A stretch of DNA of 26,075 nt from a virus: positions 1 through 26,075 of IMG/VR virus record IMGVR_UViG_3300029448_006364; one strand, 5' to 3'. Of the stretch, positions 7,529 to 16,178 are shown piece after piece; positions within the stretch are counted from its first letter, which is position 1; every line of letters begins with the position of its first letter. The notes beneath the pieces are model-generated. The model was not told the origin of the DNA. It was given only the letters and a program-made list of their open reading frames with translations, and did no database searches. A program made the position numbers and the translations under genes.

Positions 7529-8535
7529 AATCTTATCATATCAGCAGTACAACAATGGAAAGAACCTCCTAACGTCCTAGAATGTCTTATTTTTAAGTCT
7601 AACGCTTCAATATTATACTTTTTTAACTCTTTGATTAACTCTTTCTGTCTATTATCAACTATTACTGTATTTTCATCTAGAGAAATAAGATTTATACCCA
7701 CCCATTCAGAGGCTCTTAATACTCCTGTATATCCTATATCTACCATAGGAGGGGAATAAATAATATCCCACCCTTTAAATAACTTAGGCATATTTTTTTC
7801 ACTCACTCTAGCAGGGTTAACCAATGCTAGTCCATCTCTTAGAATAGCAATAGTAGAATCGATGTGAGAATACGAATACATATTTTCTAAGTAATGTACT
7901 TTATATTTATCTCCTAACAAATTCTTTAACCAAGTATATCCTTTGTAATTTCCCGTGTTAGAATTAAGGTAAAGAATATCATCATTATGTCTAAGTATAT
8001 TAGCTGCATCAAATACAGGTTCTACTTCAGTTAAAGTTAATTTATCTAGATCATCTCTTTGATATGAATCATCTGTTAGTCTAGGTTTAGGTGCACACAC
8101 CCACTTCGCTCCTTTATCCATATAGTCAATAAACAGCTCTCTATAAGCATCTGTTTCAAACTGTCTAGACCTTAACGTCATAGGTGATTCTATAATGGTA
8201 TCTCCAATGACTGTCATAGTATCTCTTGGGCAGAAGGTATAGTATTGGTCTGTTTCCCAGTAGCCGTTAGAGACGGTTTTTGACGTATCTAAAATATTCG
8301 GTCTATGAACTTTTGCTCCAAAATCTTCTAGTGCTTTTGCTAATAAATCTAAGTCTTCAATAGACTCTTCATATACTTGAGGATCAAATAAACCTCTTTC
8401 TGAGGTAGGTATAGTATCTTTGTCTGCATAATTAATTGCATGTAAGTCAGTACCGTGGAATGGTTGATTAGCATTTTCAACTCTACCTACTATAACCTCT
8501 TTTAAAGTACTATATTCATTATTTACTTTAACCAT
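7525..8535 (-). CDS. Amidinotransferase of the AGAT/StrB type
   Basis: The 336-residue product closely follows L-arginine:glycine amidinotransferase in pattern. EPVFDAANILR (172-182) supplies D176, HIDSTIAI (224-231) supplies H224, and GGSFHCCTAD (323-332) supplies the nucleophile C328; together these are the Cys-His-Asp triad. The intervening VNPARV and ENTVIVD segments also match the family. Members move an amidino group from arginine onto an amine, giving a guanidino product: glycine in AGAT, inosamine-phosphate in streptomycin StrB1. Two genes downstream of a DegT/StrS-type aminotransferase, an amino-sugar acceptor is attractive but unproven. It overlaps its neighbours by 4 and 13 bases. 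No key residue is missing. Confidence 0.87.
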   Translation of the reverse strand: MVKVNNEYSTLKEVIVGRVENANQPFHGTDLHAINYADKDTIPTSERGLFDPQVYEESIEDLDLLAKALEDFGAKVHRPNILDTSKTVSNGYWETDQYYTFCPRDTMTVIGDTIIESPMTLRSRQFETDAYRELFIDYMDKGAKWVCAPKPRLTDDSYQRDDLDKLTLTEVEPVFDAANILRHNDDILYLNSNTGNYKGYTWLKNLLGDKYKVHYLENMYSYSHIDSTIAILRDGLALVNPARVSEKNMPKLFKGWDIIYSPPMVDIGYTGVLRASEWVGINLISLDENTVIVDNRQKELIKELKKYNIEALDLKIRHSRTLGGSFHCCTADMIRL

Positions 8536-9215
8536 TGTTGAAATTTGCTACTGTTATAAATTAAATTAGATATTTTTTCATGGCCTTTTACGTTAGGGTG
8601 ACTCTCATTACCTTCAAAATATTTACCTTCAAAGCAGCTCTGCTCTAGAGCGTCAACATTAAGACTGCTAGGAATTATACCTGAATCTTTTCCTCCTAAA
8701 AACGTAGTTAAACTAGTATCAATTAAAAAGTTAGATTTATCTATCTTGCCGTTAAATTTAAAGCTGTAATCTATACTACCGTAATTAGTAAAGAATAAAA
8801 AACTAACTCCTATTTTAGTTAAATATTCTTGTATACAAAATAAATTTAAAAGTTGAAAATAAGGATGCCAATTTTTATGTTTAACTAATACTTCATTATA
8901 GTAATCAAATTGTTTTTGTATAAATTTATCAGTGTTTTTATTATCAGTATTAAATAGAGATATAAATTTCCCATCTGGAGATTCTCCTATAAACCTTATA
9001 TCAGGAGGAATACATACTAAAATAAAATCACTTTTATCGATTTCCTCAGTTAATATTTCATTAGTAATTTTTGAAAAAGAATTACCATTTAAACCGTAAT
9101 TAATATACTCACTATTTATTTTTTCACTCAGCAAATGAGTATAACATTGTGTTTCAGGCTTATCTAATTCAAAACCATAACACCAACTATCACCAAAAGA
9201 TAAAATTCTACTCAT
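8523..9215 (-). CDS. SGNH/GDSL hydrolase-like protein (second)
   Basis: The 230-residue protein begins with a classic FGDSW block (S10 nucleophile), followed by a GLNGNS block (41-46). Near the end is NESHPNVKGH, where H206 would be the catalytic His. The Asp normally three residues before this His is Asn 203, with Glu 204 next, so the acid may be shifted. It shares family but little obvious sequence with the SGNH-like protein at 4791-5630. A role in acylation or de-acylation of the glycan is plausible. The gene overlaps the amidinotransferase by 13 bases and the aminotransferase by 8. No secretion signal is visible. Confidence 0.7.
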   Translation of the reverse strand: MSRILSFGDSWCYGFELDKPETQCYTHLLSEKINSEYINYGLNGNSFSKITNEILTEEIDKSDFILVCIPPDIRFIGESPDGKFISLFNTDNKNTDKFIQKQFDYYNEVLVKHKNWHPYFQLLNLFCIQEYLTKIGVSFLFFTNYGSIDYSFKFNGKIDKSNFLIDTSLTTFLGGKDSGIIPSSLNVDALEQSCFEGKYFEGNESHPNVKGHEKISNLIYNSSKFQQWLK

Positions 9216-9813
9216 TGAATATTTTTATTTTAGTTAAATCTGGGTAATCTAGATAAGACCATATTTTTGGTTTTTTAATTACTGCTTCTTCTAGTTTAGT
9301 TAAACCTATCTCAGCAGTTTCCGGAGTCATATAATAATGATACCCTATAGTATCTATATCTTGTTCAGTCCATGGTTTATCAAACGTTCTACCATCGTAA
9401 GTCATTTTACGAAGTTTTATAGCTGCTTCTTTATTATCAGTTAATATCATTCCTCCTCTACCTAGACTTAAATGTTTCTTAAATTGAAATGAAAGAACCA
9501 TAAAAGTATTGTTAATATACGAATTTTTTTCCCATAATACAGCTGCATCAATTATATTAGAAGTAATATAGTAAAAACTTTCCCATGCGAAAGATCTCCA
9601 TTGAAGGTCTATATTTAACTTTTTAGAGAGCAAAGGAACTGAAATATAAGTATTAATAGGTGAACTGATTAAAGGAGCTTTACTGTACCTTAAACATAGT
9701 TCTAACCCATGAGTACAGCAATCTACAGCTACTCCATACGGTGCATTAAACCATTCTGCTACTTTCTTTTCAAAGTATGTTATCTTTTGAAATGAATTGT
9801 AATTTGTATTCAT
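9208..9813 (-). CDS. Miniature DegT/DnrJ/EryC1/StrS-family aminotransferase
   Basis: At 201 residues this is about half the usual 360-400 of sugar aminotransferases, yet it keeps the core PLP site. FEKKVAEWFNAPYGVAV (14-30) matches the family N-terminus. IIDAAVLW (87-94) supplies D89 for the pyridine nitrogen. SFQFKKHLSLGRGG (108-121) places the Schiff-base Lys at K113, and YHYYMTPETAEIGLTKLEE (158-176) matches the helix after the active site. The C-terminal small domain is essentially absent. The family transaminates keto-sugar nucleotides to amino-sugars. The reading frame is intact, so this looks like a natural reduction or a domain-degraded enzyme. It overlaps the upstream gene by an unusually long 44 bases. 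Confidence 0.75.
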   Translation of the reverse strand: MNTNYNSFQKITYFEKKVAEWFNAPYGVAVDCCTHGLELCLRYSKAPLISSPINTYISVPLLSKKLNIDLQWRSFAWESFYYITSNIIDAAVLWEKNSYINNTFMVLSFQFKKHLSLGRGGMILTDNKEAAIKLRKMTYDGRTFDKPWTEQDIDTIGYHYYMTPETAEIGLTKLEEAVIKKPKIWSYLDYPDLTKIKIFNE

Positions 9814-10771
9814 TTTTATTATGGTTTGCGTAATTTAAATTATTATACTCTTCTTCAATCCTCCCTAAAGTCATTTCTGATTTCATAAAGTTAACAGTTT
9901 TACCAGATATTCTACTAGCCATATAACTCCAAGTAGAAGGTGGGCTACGAACTATTTCTTTTGTACAGCTTAAACTAAAAAAATCTATTAAGTCGTACCC
10001 CATATTTTTTAATTGAAGTCTAGGTTTTAAAAAGTTTATTTCGTCAATTAAATTTTTATTGATATTTACTACATCACTACAAGTTAAAATTTTATCTGGG
10101 TATCTTACCTTATAGTAATCTATAGCCTTTTCATTAACATCTATACCTAAATAAAATTTAGCTGAAGGGTCTTTATTAATGTATTCATCTATAACTTTAA
10201 AATAAATTTCATCTCTAATAAATGGATATACTTTATCACAATCTAAACATATTTTATAGTACTGCATATACCCTCTAGGTATAGAAAACCTATCTTGATT
10301 GTCTAAATATACTCCGCTGCCTCTTCTTATATGTATCCCAATGCGATCTTGTACTGTAGATTTTATTTTTTCGTAAAGAATATTACTTTTTAATTTTACT
10401 GAGGTAATAATATCAGCATTTTTATTTAAAAAATCTTCACATAGATCTACAGTATTACCGTAATTAAAATTATTAGTATAAGATAATTCTTTATCTAATA
10501 TTATTTCTCTATTTTTAATCCATTTTTGTACTACTGAATCTTTAATTGGTATGGCTTTTATTTTGTCTAAAGTAGTATATTCGGTATTCGGAAAATTTAC
10601 TAAAGAAAGTTCGGGAAACTCTTCAGGTAGTACCTTTATAGTATGTTGATTGCCCATAATATCATTCATTATACAAGCTGTTTGCCATGCAATTAACCGA
10701 TTACCCCATCCGCTATCGTGGTTTTTAACATCATTCCAAGGGTCTCTTAAAAATATAGTTTTTTCAGACAT
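9770..10771 (-). CDS. Fucosyltransferase-like glycosyltransferase (GT-B, HxRRG motif)
   Basis: The 333-residue protein has the landmarks of the alpha-1,2/1,6- and O-fucosyltransferase superfamily. GWGNRLIAW at 21-29 corresponds to the N-terminal G-x-G-N-R element. IGIHIRRGS (144-152) is the GDP-sugar phosphate-binding HxRR motif. KFYLGIDVN (205-213) and SPPSTWSYMASRISG (276-290) match the C-terminal donor-binding motifs. These enzymes transfer fucose or a related deoxy-sugar from GDP. No GDP-fucose synthesis gene is present here, so the donor would come from the host or elsewhere in the genome. It overlaps the radical SAM gene upstream by eight bases. Donor identity is inference. Confidence 0.75.
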   Translation of the reverse strand: MSEKTIFLRDPWNDVKNHDSGWGNRLIAWQTACIMNDIMGNQHTIKVLPEEFPELSLVNFPNTEYTTLDKIKAIPIKDSVVQKWIKNREIILDKELSYTNNFNYGNTVDLCEDFLNKNADIITSVKLKSNILYEKIKSTVQDRIGIHIRRGSGVYLDNQDRFSIPRGYMQYYKICLDCDKVYPFIRDEIYFKVIDEYINKDPSAKFYLGIDVNEKAIDYYKVRYPDKILTCSDVVNINKNLIDEINFLKPRLQLKNMGYDLIDFFSLSCTKEIVRSPPSTWSYMASRISGKTVNFMKSEMTLGRIEEEYNNLNYANHNKNEYKLQFISKDNIL

Positions 10772-11996
10772 AACTTTTTAATTCGGGATAATTTTTATAT
10801 ACAATATCAAAAGTAGACTCTTTTCTATACTTATCAAGTAAAGTAAACTTAGTATATAACTCTTTTAATTCTTCTTTTGAAGGAGAAATACTAAACATAT
10901 AATTTAAAATACCGTCGATATCTTTTTGATATTCACCCCAATCGTGAGTATTCCATTTTTCTTTTATTCTAAGTTTAGTTTCTTTAGGTAAAGAATAAAT
11001 ACACATATGCTTTGGGCCATGTATTATATTTATCCATAATTTAAATTCAGGTGTATTTTTTTGTAACCAGTCATGAAACTCTGGGAGTTCATATGCATTA
11101 ATCCAGGATAAGGTGTAGGTATAATTAAAAAATAAATTATTTTTAACAGAATACTCTTGATATAAAGAGTAAAAATTAAGTAAATTATCTTTAACTAAAT
11201 CCCATTTAGCATTTTTTCTTAAGTATTCAAAAGTTTGACCTAATCCATCTATGCTTAACCCTATTCCTACCTGTTTGAAATTATCTGCTATTCTCCTTAA
11301 TAATTTTTCATTAAATATAGTACCGTTTGAAGACATATTTAAAGTTATATTTTCAGCTAAGCCTTTTTCAATCATTACCCCCCAAGCGTTTTCCCAATTT
11401 TTAGTATAGAAAGGCTCACCACCTACTATCTCTATTCTTTTAGCGTAAGGTAACCATTCTTCCATTGAAGTTATAAACTCACTTTTCGCACCTCCTGCTT
11501 GACCGTGCGGTAATTCATAAAGATGATTATCAATACCTACTATATCTTCTAAAGGCATAGTTTTTAATTCCTTGTACCATTCAGTACTATGAGAGCTGCC
11601 ACAGCTCCTACATTTTAAATTACATGCATTAGTTAGTATAACTTGAAAATCAATTGGATATTCAGATAAAGGTTCTTTTACTAAATTTTCAGCATCCGCC
11701 CAGTCTCCTAAATAATCTTTAATAATTTTATTATAATTTTCTCTCTTAGAAGTATATCCATTATCTTCGTCTTCCCAACATACACTACAGTTTTTAGGTT
11801 TATTACCTTCTAAAAACTCATTTCTAAGATTATTCATATAATCACTATGAAATATATCTTTTACATTATCCAACTGAGTATAATAGTTAGTCCCGTCAGG
11901 TTTAGTAACGTGTTCTCTAGAGATACAACAAGGTCTTACCGAACCGTCGGGATCATTAGAAAACCCTACCCAAGGAATAGTACATAAATTTTTCAT
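10764..11996 (-). CDS. Radical SAM protein with N-terminal Cys-rich (twitch-like) module, copy 1
   Basis: The 410-residue enzyme has the radical SAM cluster motif CNLKCRSC (C125, C129, C132), the SAM-binding GGEP at 192-195 and a SIDG strand at 248-251. N-terminal to the core is CTIPW (C5), a CC pair (C23, C24) and CSVC (C70, C73). This Cys set resembles the ligands of a twitch/SPASM auxiliary 4Fe-4S cluster, moved from the usual C-terminus to the front. Radical SAM enzymes of this style often modify peptides or sugars by hydrogen abstraction. It is the last of five related genes and overlaps the next one upstream by four bases. The substrate is unknown. Confidence 0.87.
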   Translation of the reverse strand: MKNLCTIPWVGFSNDPDGSVRPCCISREHVTKPDGTNYYTQLDNVKDIFHSDYMNNLRNEFLEGNKPKNCSVCWEDEDNGYTSKRENYNKIIKDYLGDWADAENLVKEPLSEYPIDFQVILTNACNLKCRSCGSSHSTEWYKELKTMPLEDIVGIDNHLYELPHGQAGGAKSEFITSMEEWLPYAKRIEIVGGEPFYTKNWENAWGVMIEKGLAENITLNMSSNGTIFNEKLLRRIADNFKQVGIGLSIDGLGQTFEYLRKNAKWDLVKDNLLNFYSLYQEYSVKNNLFFNYTYTLSWINAYELPEFHDWLQKNTPEFKLWINIIHGPKHMCIYSLPKETKLRIKEKWNTHDWGEYQKDIDGILNYMFSISPSKEELKELYTKFTLLDKYRKESTFDIVYKNYPELKSYV

Positions 11997-13231
11997 ATAG
12001 CTTTAATGTTAAAGTTATCTTTATATGGTTTCCATTCGGGTAAATAATCATAAATTTTTACTTTACGAGTTTGATCCATTATTCTTATAAAGGAATAAAA
12101 TCTGTCTTTATCTCTATACTTTGGTTTTCTATTTAATTCAACTTTAAGTTTATGAACTTCATGCTCCTCTAGATACTGAATATTATTTAAGATTTCCGTT
12201 TTCATCTTATCAGGTATTAAACTAACATGCATGTGGTCAGGATAATGAACATAGTTGTGAGCTATAAATAAATTCTTATCATTAGCAAATTTTTTAAAGT
12301 TATCTATATTATAAACATTTAAACAGCTAACAGTTTGACATAGTTCTAAAGTAAATATATCTCTATACTTTAATATTTTATTTAATGAATTCATTATTTG
12401 ATTCCAATCAGAAGGAAAACGAACATAGTAGTTTCTTTCTTCGATATCGTCGATAGATAAATGAATTCTAATATTCTTAAAATTTTTCCAAATTTCAATA
12501 AATTTATCAGGGAACTGAGTACAATTTAGGCTATAATGTAGATCTATATTTTCAGAACTACCATCTTCTATAAATTTTTCTAAAAAATAGGCATGCTCTT
12601 TTATTAAAGTAGGTTCTCCTCCATTTATCCAAATTTCTTGCAAACCATTACATTTAGAATAAAGTTCATCATAAAATTTATAATTTCTATACCACTCAGT
12701 CTTTACCTCTATTTTATAGTAATCATTTTCGAATTCTGTTCCTTTCAAACCATGCAAGTCTTGATGCCATCTATTAGATGAAAATGGATTACAAGTAGTA
12801 CACTTTAAATTACAAACAGTTCCTAATCTTAACTCAACGTATTTATAGTTAACTTCTTTTAAACTCCCATCAGGATTTGTATTAGGTAGACAGTCCTTTA
12901 TATGCTTTTCATATAATAAGTTAGCTTCTCCTCTTTTAGAACCAACACCCTCCTCTTCATATTTAAAACATTTTTGACATACTGAAGGTTTTATACCGTT
13001 CATCATATCCTTACGTACTTTTTTAAATCTTTTAGAATTAGTTATAGATTCTAAACTATCCTTAGAAAGAAATAAATGATCTTTATCATTATCCTCAGCA
13101 GCGGCTGTAGAAACTGAGTTTTTCATTTCTGTAACACAGCAAGGAGTAACAGATCCGATAGGATGAGTAGCTAAATGTATCCATGGAAGAACACAAAAGC
13201 TATCTTTTATATCACTTGTTTGTTGTTCCAC
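11993..13231 (-). CDS. Radical SAM protein with N-terminal Cys-rich (twitch-like) module, copy 2
   Basis: A 412-residue paralogue. The N-terminal module has FCVLPW (C13), PCC (C31, C32) and CQKC (C85, C88). The radical SAM motif is CNLKCTTC (C140, C144, C147), and GGEP lies at 204-207. The C-terminal half (LSIDDIEERNYYVRFP and on) is typical of the partial TIM barrel. Spacing between module and core is the same as in copy 3, so the two probably share architecture. The start lies 25 bases inside the upstream gene, and the ATG at 13229-13231 is the only start before the first Cys. Substrate unknown; copies differ enough that they are unlikely to be redundant. Confidence 0.85.
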   Translation of the reverse strand: MEQQTSDIKDSFCVLPWIHLATHPIGSVTPCCVTEMKNSVSTAAAEDNDKDHLFLSKDSLESITNSKRFKKVRKDMMNGIKPSVCQKCFKYEEEGVGSKRGEANLLYEKHIKDCLPNTNPDGSLKEVNYKYVELRLGTVCNLKCTTCNPFSSNRWHQDLHGLKGTEFENDYYKIEVKTEWYRNYKFYDELYSKCNGLQEIWINGGEPTLIKEHAYFLEKFIEDGSSENIDLHYSLNCTQFPDKFIEIWKNFKNIRIHLSIDDIEERNYYVRFPSDWNQIMNSLNKILKYRDIFTLELCQTVSCLNVYNIDNFKKFANDKNLFIAHNYVHYPDHMHVSLIPDKMKTEILNNIQYLEEHEVHKLKVELNRKPKYRDKDRFYSFIRIMDQTRKVKIYDYLPEWKPYKDNFNIKAI

Positions 13232-14556
13232 CAGTTATATACTTTTTTATTATGTTTTAAATATATTTCGTTTAAGACATTTTCATTTCTTCTCCATTTA
13301 TCTATCCTAGTTAAATTTTCTTTACCTCTTTTTAAACCTTCTCTCCAATCTGGGTATTGCTCTGAAAATACTTGTCTTTGTTTAAGATCTTCTAAGCATT
13401 CAATCCAGTTAGAATGTTTTGGAAATTTCTCAGCTTTAGGTCTTATATACTCTAATATATCATCTATTACTTCTTCATATAAATTCCTAGGTAAAACTTG
13501 AGGACACATCATTATTGAACTATCAAAAGCAAAAGTAGTCTTAATCAAAGTATGAACATCTAATTCTACAGCTAAATCAAACATGTCTTTCAAGCTAAAT
13601 AGTCCTGGGGTTGTAATTGTTAAGTCAAATGCAATCCCATAACTACCGTATTTGTCATTTAAAAATCTAAAATCTTTAAAGTTTTGAATCCAACTTTTCC
13701 ATTTTATACCGTGTCTAACATATTCTACAATATCTCCTGTACCGTCTATAGAAGCACATATTTGAACCATTTTAAAATGAGGTAACATAGTACGTAAATC
13801 CCAATGTTTATAGGTAGTTCTTGAAAAATTAGTATTGTACCTAATCCAAACATTTTTTGCTAAATCGTTATCTATTAAGTATTGCATAACTTCCCAATGT
13901 ATTTCCCACATTAAAGGTTCTCCACCAACCCAATAAATTTCTTCTATAGTTCCGTTTTTAACTGCTTTCCATAATTCAGCTTCTGCTACTTCTTTTTGAA
14001 ATTTATCAATAGCAGGTTTATTTTCTTTTTTTGCCCAAAAATCAGTATTTTCTTCTCTATCATAGTCCCCCATCATTCTTCTTTCAGATTCCCATGAAGA
14101 AGATAATTGATCACCACACATTCTACATTTAAAGTTACATAAGTTTTTTATTCTATAATCAAAAGATATAGGTTGCATTTCAGTATGACCATCGTCTCTG
14201 GTTTTAGCAAATGCCTCATCTATTTTGTTAGGAAATAAAGTCTTGTTAAAATAATCTCTATAGATAGATACGTTTAGTAATTGATGATTACATACCTGGC
14301 ATTGTGGTATCTCTTTACCGGCCATTAAGTCTTTTCTTATACCTTTCATATATTCAGAGTTCCAATGGTCATCTAAAGTACCGGGGTTATAAGTTGATCC
14401 TTTATCTGCATCTTCTGAATCTAAGTATTGTGTAGCCCAGTCAGCTTTTTCTCGAGATGCACAGCACATTCTTCTTTCACTTTGAGGAGATAAATAAGTA
14501 TGAGACCAAGGTGCCATACAAAAAGTCTTATTTCCTTCTGATGGTTTTATTTTCAT
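13207..14556 (-). CDS. Radical SAM protein with N-terminal Cys-rich (twitch-like) module, copy 3
   Basis: A 449-residue paralogue with FCMAPW (C13), MCC (C31, C32), CQVC (C86, C89), the core CNFKCRMC (C140, C144, C147) and GGEP at 211-214. The sequence after the core Cys is longer than in copy 1, with an acidic/basic insertion at about 160-195 before the GGEP strand. A RHGIKWKSWIQNF segment in the second half recurs in copies 4 and 5 (RHGLEWDVWLKN and RYGLQADKFWAN) and may help shape the active site. It overlaps copy 4 by four bases (ATGA type). Role inferred only as a radical modification enzyme in the island. Confidence 0.87.
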   Translation of the reverse strand: MKIKPSEGNKTFCMAPWSHTYLSPQSERRMCCASREKADWATQYLDSEDADKGSTYNPGTLDDHWNSEYMKGIRKDLMAGKEIPQCQVCNHQLLNVSIYRDYFNKTLFPNKIDEAFAKTRDDGHTEMQPISFDYRIKNLCNFKCRMCGDQLSSSWESERRMMGDYDREENTDFWAKKENKPAIDKFQKEVAEAELWKAVKNGTIEEIYWVGGEPLMWEIHWEVMQYLIDNDLAKNVWIRYNTNFSRTTYKHWDLRTMLPHFKMVQICASIDGTGDIVEYVRHGIKWKSWIQNFKDFRFLNDKYGSYGIAFDLTITTPGLFSLKDMFDLAVELDVHTLIKTTFAFDSSIMMCPQVLPRNLYEEVIDDILEYIRPKAEKFPKHSNWIECLEDLKQRQVFSEQYPDWREGLKRGKENLTRIDKWRRNENVLNEIYLKHNKKVYNWWNNKQVI

Positions 14557-16178
14557 ATTGCAGTCTTATTCTTATTTACCTGTAAAACTTTTTTACGTCC
14601 TTTTTTAAGGTCATCAACTAAGTCTATCATATCATCTTGTTGCTGTTCATCAGGTTCTATGTATCCTTTTGATCCTGGGTTTGACCACTGTGGGTTTAAA
14701 ACCCAACCTTCTTCTTTAGCTTGTTGTAAAACTCCAGAAACATATTTGTTAGATTTAGCATCGTCTCCATCTATGGCTTTGATAAGAGGAGTTAGATTAG
14801 TTTCTGGTATACTTTCGTACCAAGTTTTTAATTCAGGGAATGCTTTTAAAAAGTCTTTACCTCTCCTTTTATCGTACTGTTGATAAAAAGATTTAAAATC
14901 TCTTTCTCTAGTTTCTAATGAAGATGTAAATTCATGACCAGTGTCAACTTTTTTTATGTATTCAATTAATCTTAATAGTCCATCTCTTTCTATATCGAGA
15001 AATCCATTAGAGCCTTCATTCCAGTGATCGTTTACCCATTTTTCTATTACAGCAGCTCTTTCTAATCTTATTTCTGTAGGAAGAGTAACTATTGATTGGA
15101 AAGAAGGAAAACGTAAAATATTAAAAGACATCACAGCTGCATGGGGCCCGAATACTTTTTTTAATTGCATCATTTCATCCATAAATTCAGTGATAGAAAA
15201 TAAACATAAACTGTTTATAGTCATCATAACATTTACAGATTCTAAATTAGCTTCTTTATTAATCCTGTACATATTTTTTAACCATACATCCCACTCTAAA
15301 CCATGTCTAATATATTCAGCCTGTAAACCAACAGCTTCGCAAGAACTATAAATACTAAATTTTTTAATGTTATGTGAAGCATCTATTAATGCATCTAATA
15401 ATTTTTTCTTTTGACCTAAATTCGAATTGACTGCAAATGGAACTTTACAATCAGGATTATCTTTCCACCAGTCCATTAATTTCCAGAAGTCAGGAGACAT
15501 AGTAGGTTCTCCTCCGGTTACTCTTAATTCTCTTAAACTATATTGAAGTTCTGCCTCCCACCATTTCCAAAAAGCTTCTACATAAGGATTACCTTCATTT
15601 TTTCTTCCAAAAGGCATAGCATGAGAACCGTCATGTTGGAATGCTCCAGCTCCATCAGATACTAAATTTTGATAAGGTCCGTTTTGCTTTATATCTTTTT
15701 GCCATGTAGTACTAAAAGAAGAGTTACAGTATGAACAAGCAAAATTACAATTAGCATCGAAAGCAATTTCTAAAGTTTTAAGGTCAACATCTTCAGTATA
15801 GCCCATGGTTTCTTTAGCATCTTTTAATTCCTCATCAGTATAAATAACTGATTTGTATACTCTATCTGAGATTTTATCTTTTCCTAAATCTTCTATTTTC
15901 CAGCAGTATTCACATTCTTTAGGTCTAATACCTTCTATCATCTGCTTACGTACAGCTTTCTTATATTTTGTATTGTGAAGCGCTTTGTAACTAAACTTTA
16001 ATTCATCTAAAGGTATCTTATGAGCAGGTGGGTGATGACAAGATGTTGTCTGCCCATTACCTAACCAAATAGTAGCATTATACCATTTAGCACCGCAAAA
16101 TGAAGGAGATAGTTTATCTACAACCCTGTCTCTATACTCTTGATGAGTTTCATCATCTTTTTTAGCGTATATACCCAT
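14553..16178 (-). CDS. Radical SAM protein with CHHP-type N-terminal module, copy 4
   Basis: The largest of the five (541 residues). The N-terminal module has C28 (FCGAKW), then SCHHPPAHKIP in place of the CC pair (C47, H48, H49), and CEYC (C89, C92). The core is CNFACSYC (C144, C148, C151), with GGEP at 222-225. A C-terminal extension of some 60 residues, ending in a Lys-rich tail (KKGRKKVLQVNKNK), is absent from the others. Copies 4 and 5 form a subfamily: both have the CHHP variant, the ALHNTK motif and an HNPY/GNPY-EAFWKWW segment. A His could replace one Cys as an auxiliary cluster ligand. The gene touches the jelly-roll gene upstream by one base. Confidence 0.86.
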   Translation of the reverse strand: MGIYAKKDDETHQEYRDRVVDKLSPSFCGAKWYNATIWLGNGQTTSCHHPPAHKIPLDELKFSYKALHNTKYKKAVRKQMIEGIRPKECEYCWKIEDLGKDKISDRVYKSVIYTDEELKDAKETMGYTEDVDLKTLEIAFDANCNFACSYCNSSFSTTWQKDIKQNGPYQNLVSDGAGAFQHDGSHAMPFGRKNEGNPYVEAFWKWWEAELQYSLRELRVTGGEPTMSPDFWKLMDWWKDNPDCKVPFAVNSNLGQKKKLLDALIDASHNIKKFSIYSSCEAVGLQAEYIRHGLEWDVWLKNMYRINKEANLESVNVMMTINSLCLFSITEFMDEMMQLKKVFGPHAAVMSFNILRFPSFQSIVTLPTEIRLERAAVIEKWVNDHWNEGSNGFLDIERDGLLRLIEYIKKVDTGHEFTSSLETRERDFKSFYQQYDKRRGKDFLKAFPELKTWYESIPETNLTPLIKAIDGDDAKSNKYVSGVLQQAKEEGWVLNPQWSNPGSKGYIEPDEQQQDDMIDLVDDLKKGRKKVLQVNKNKTAI

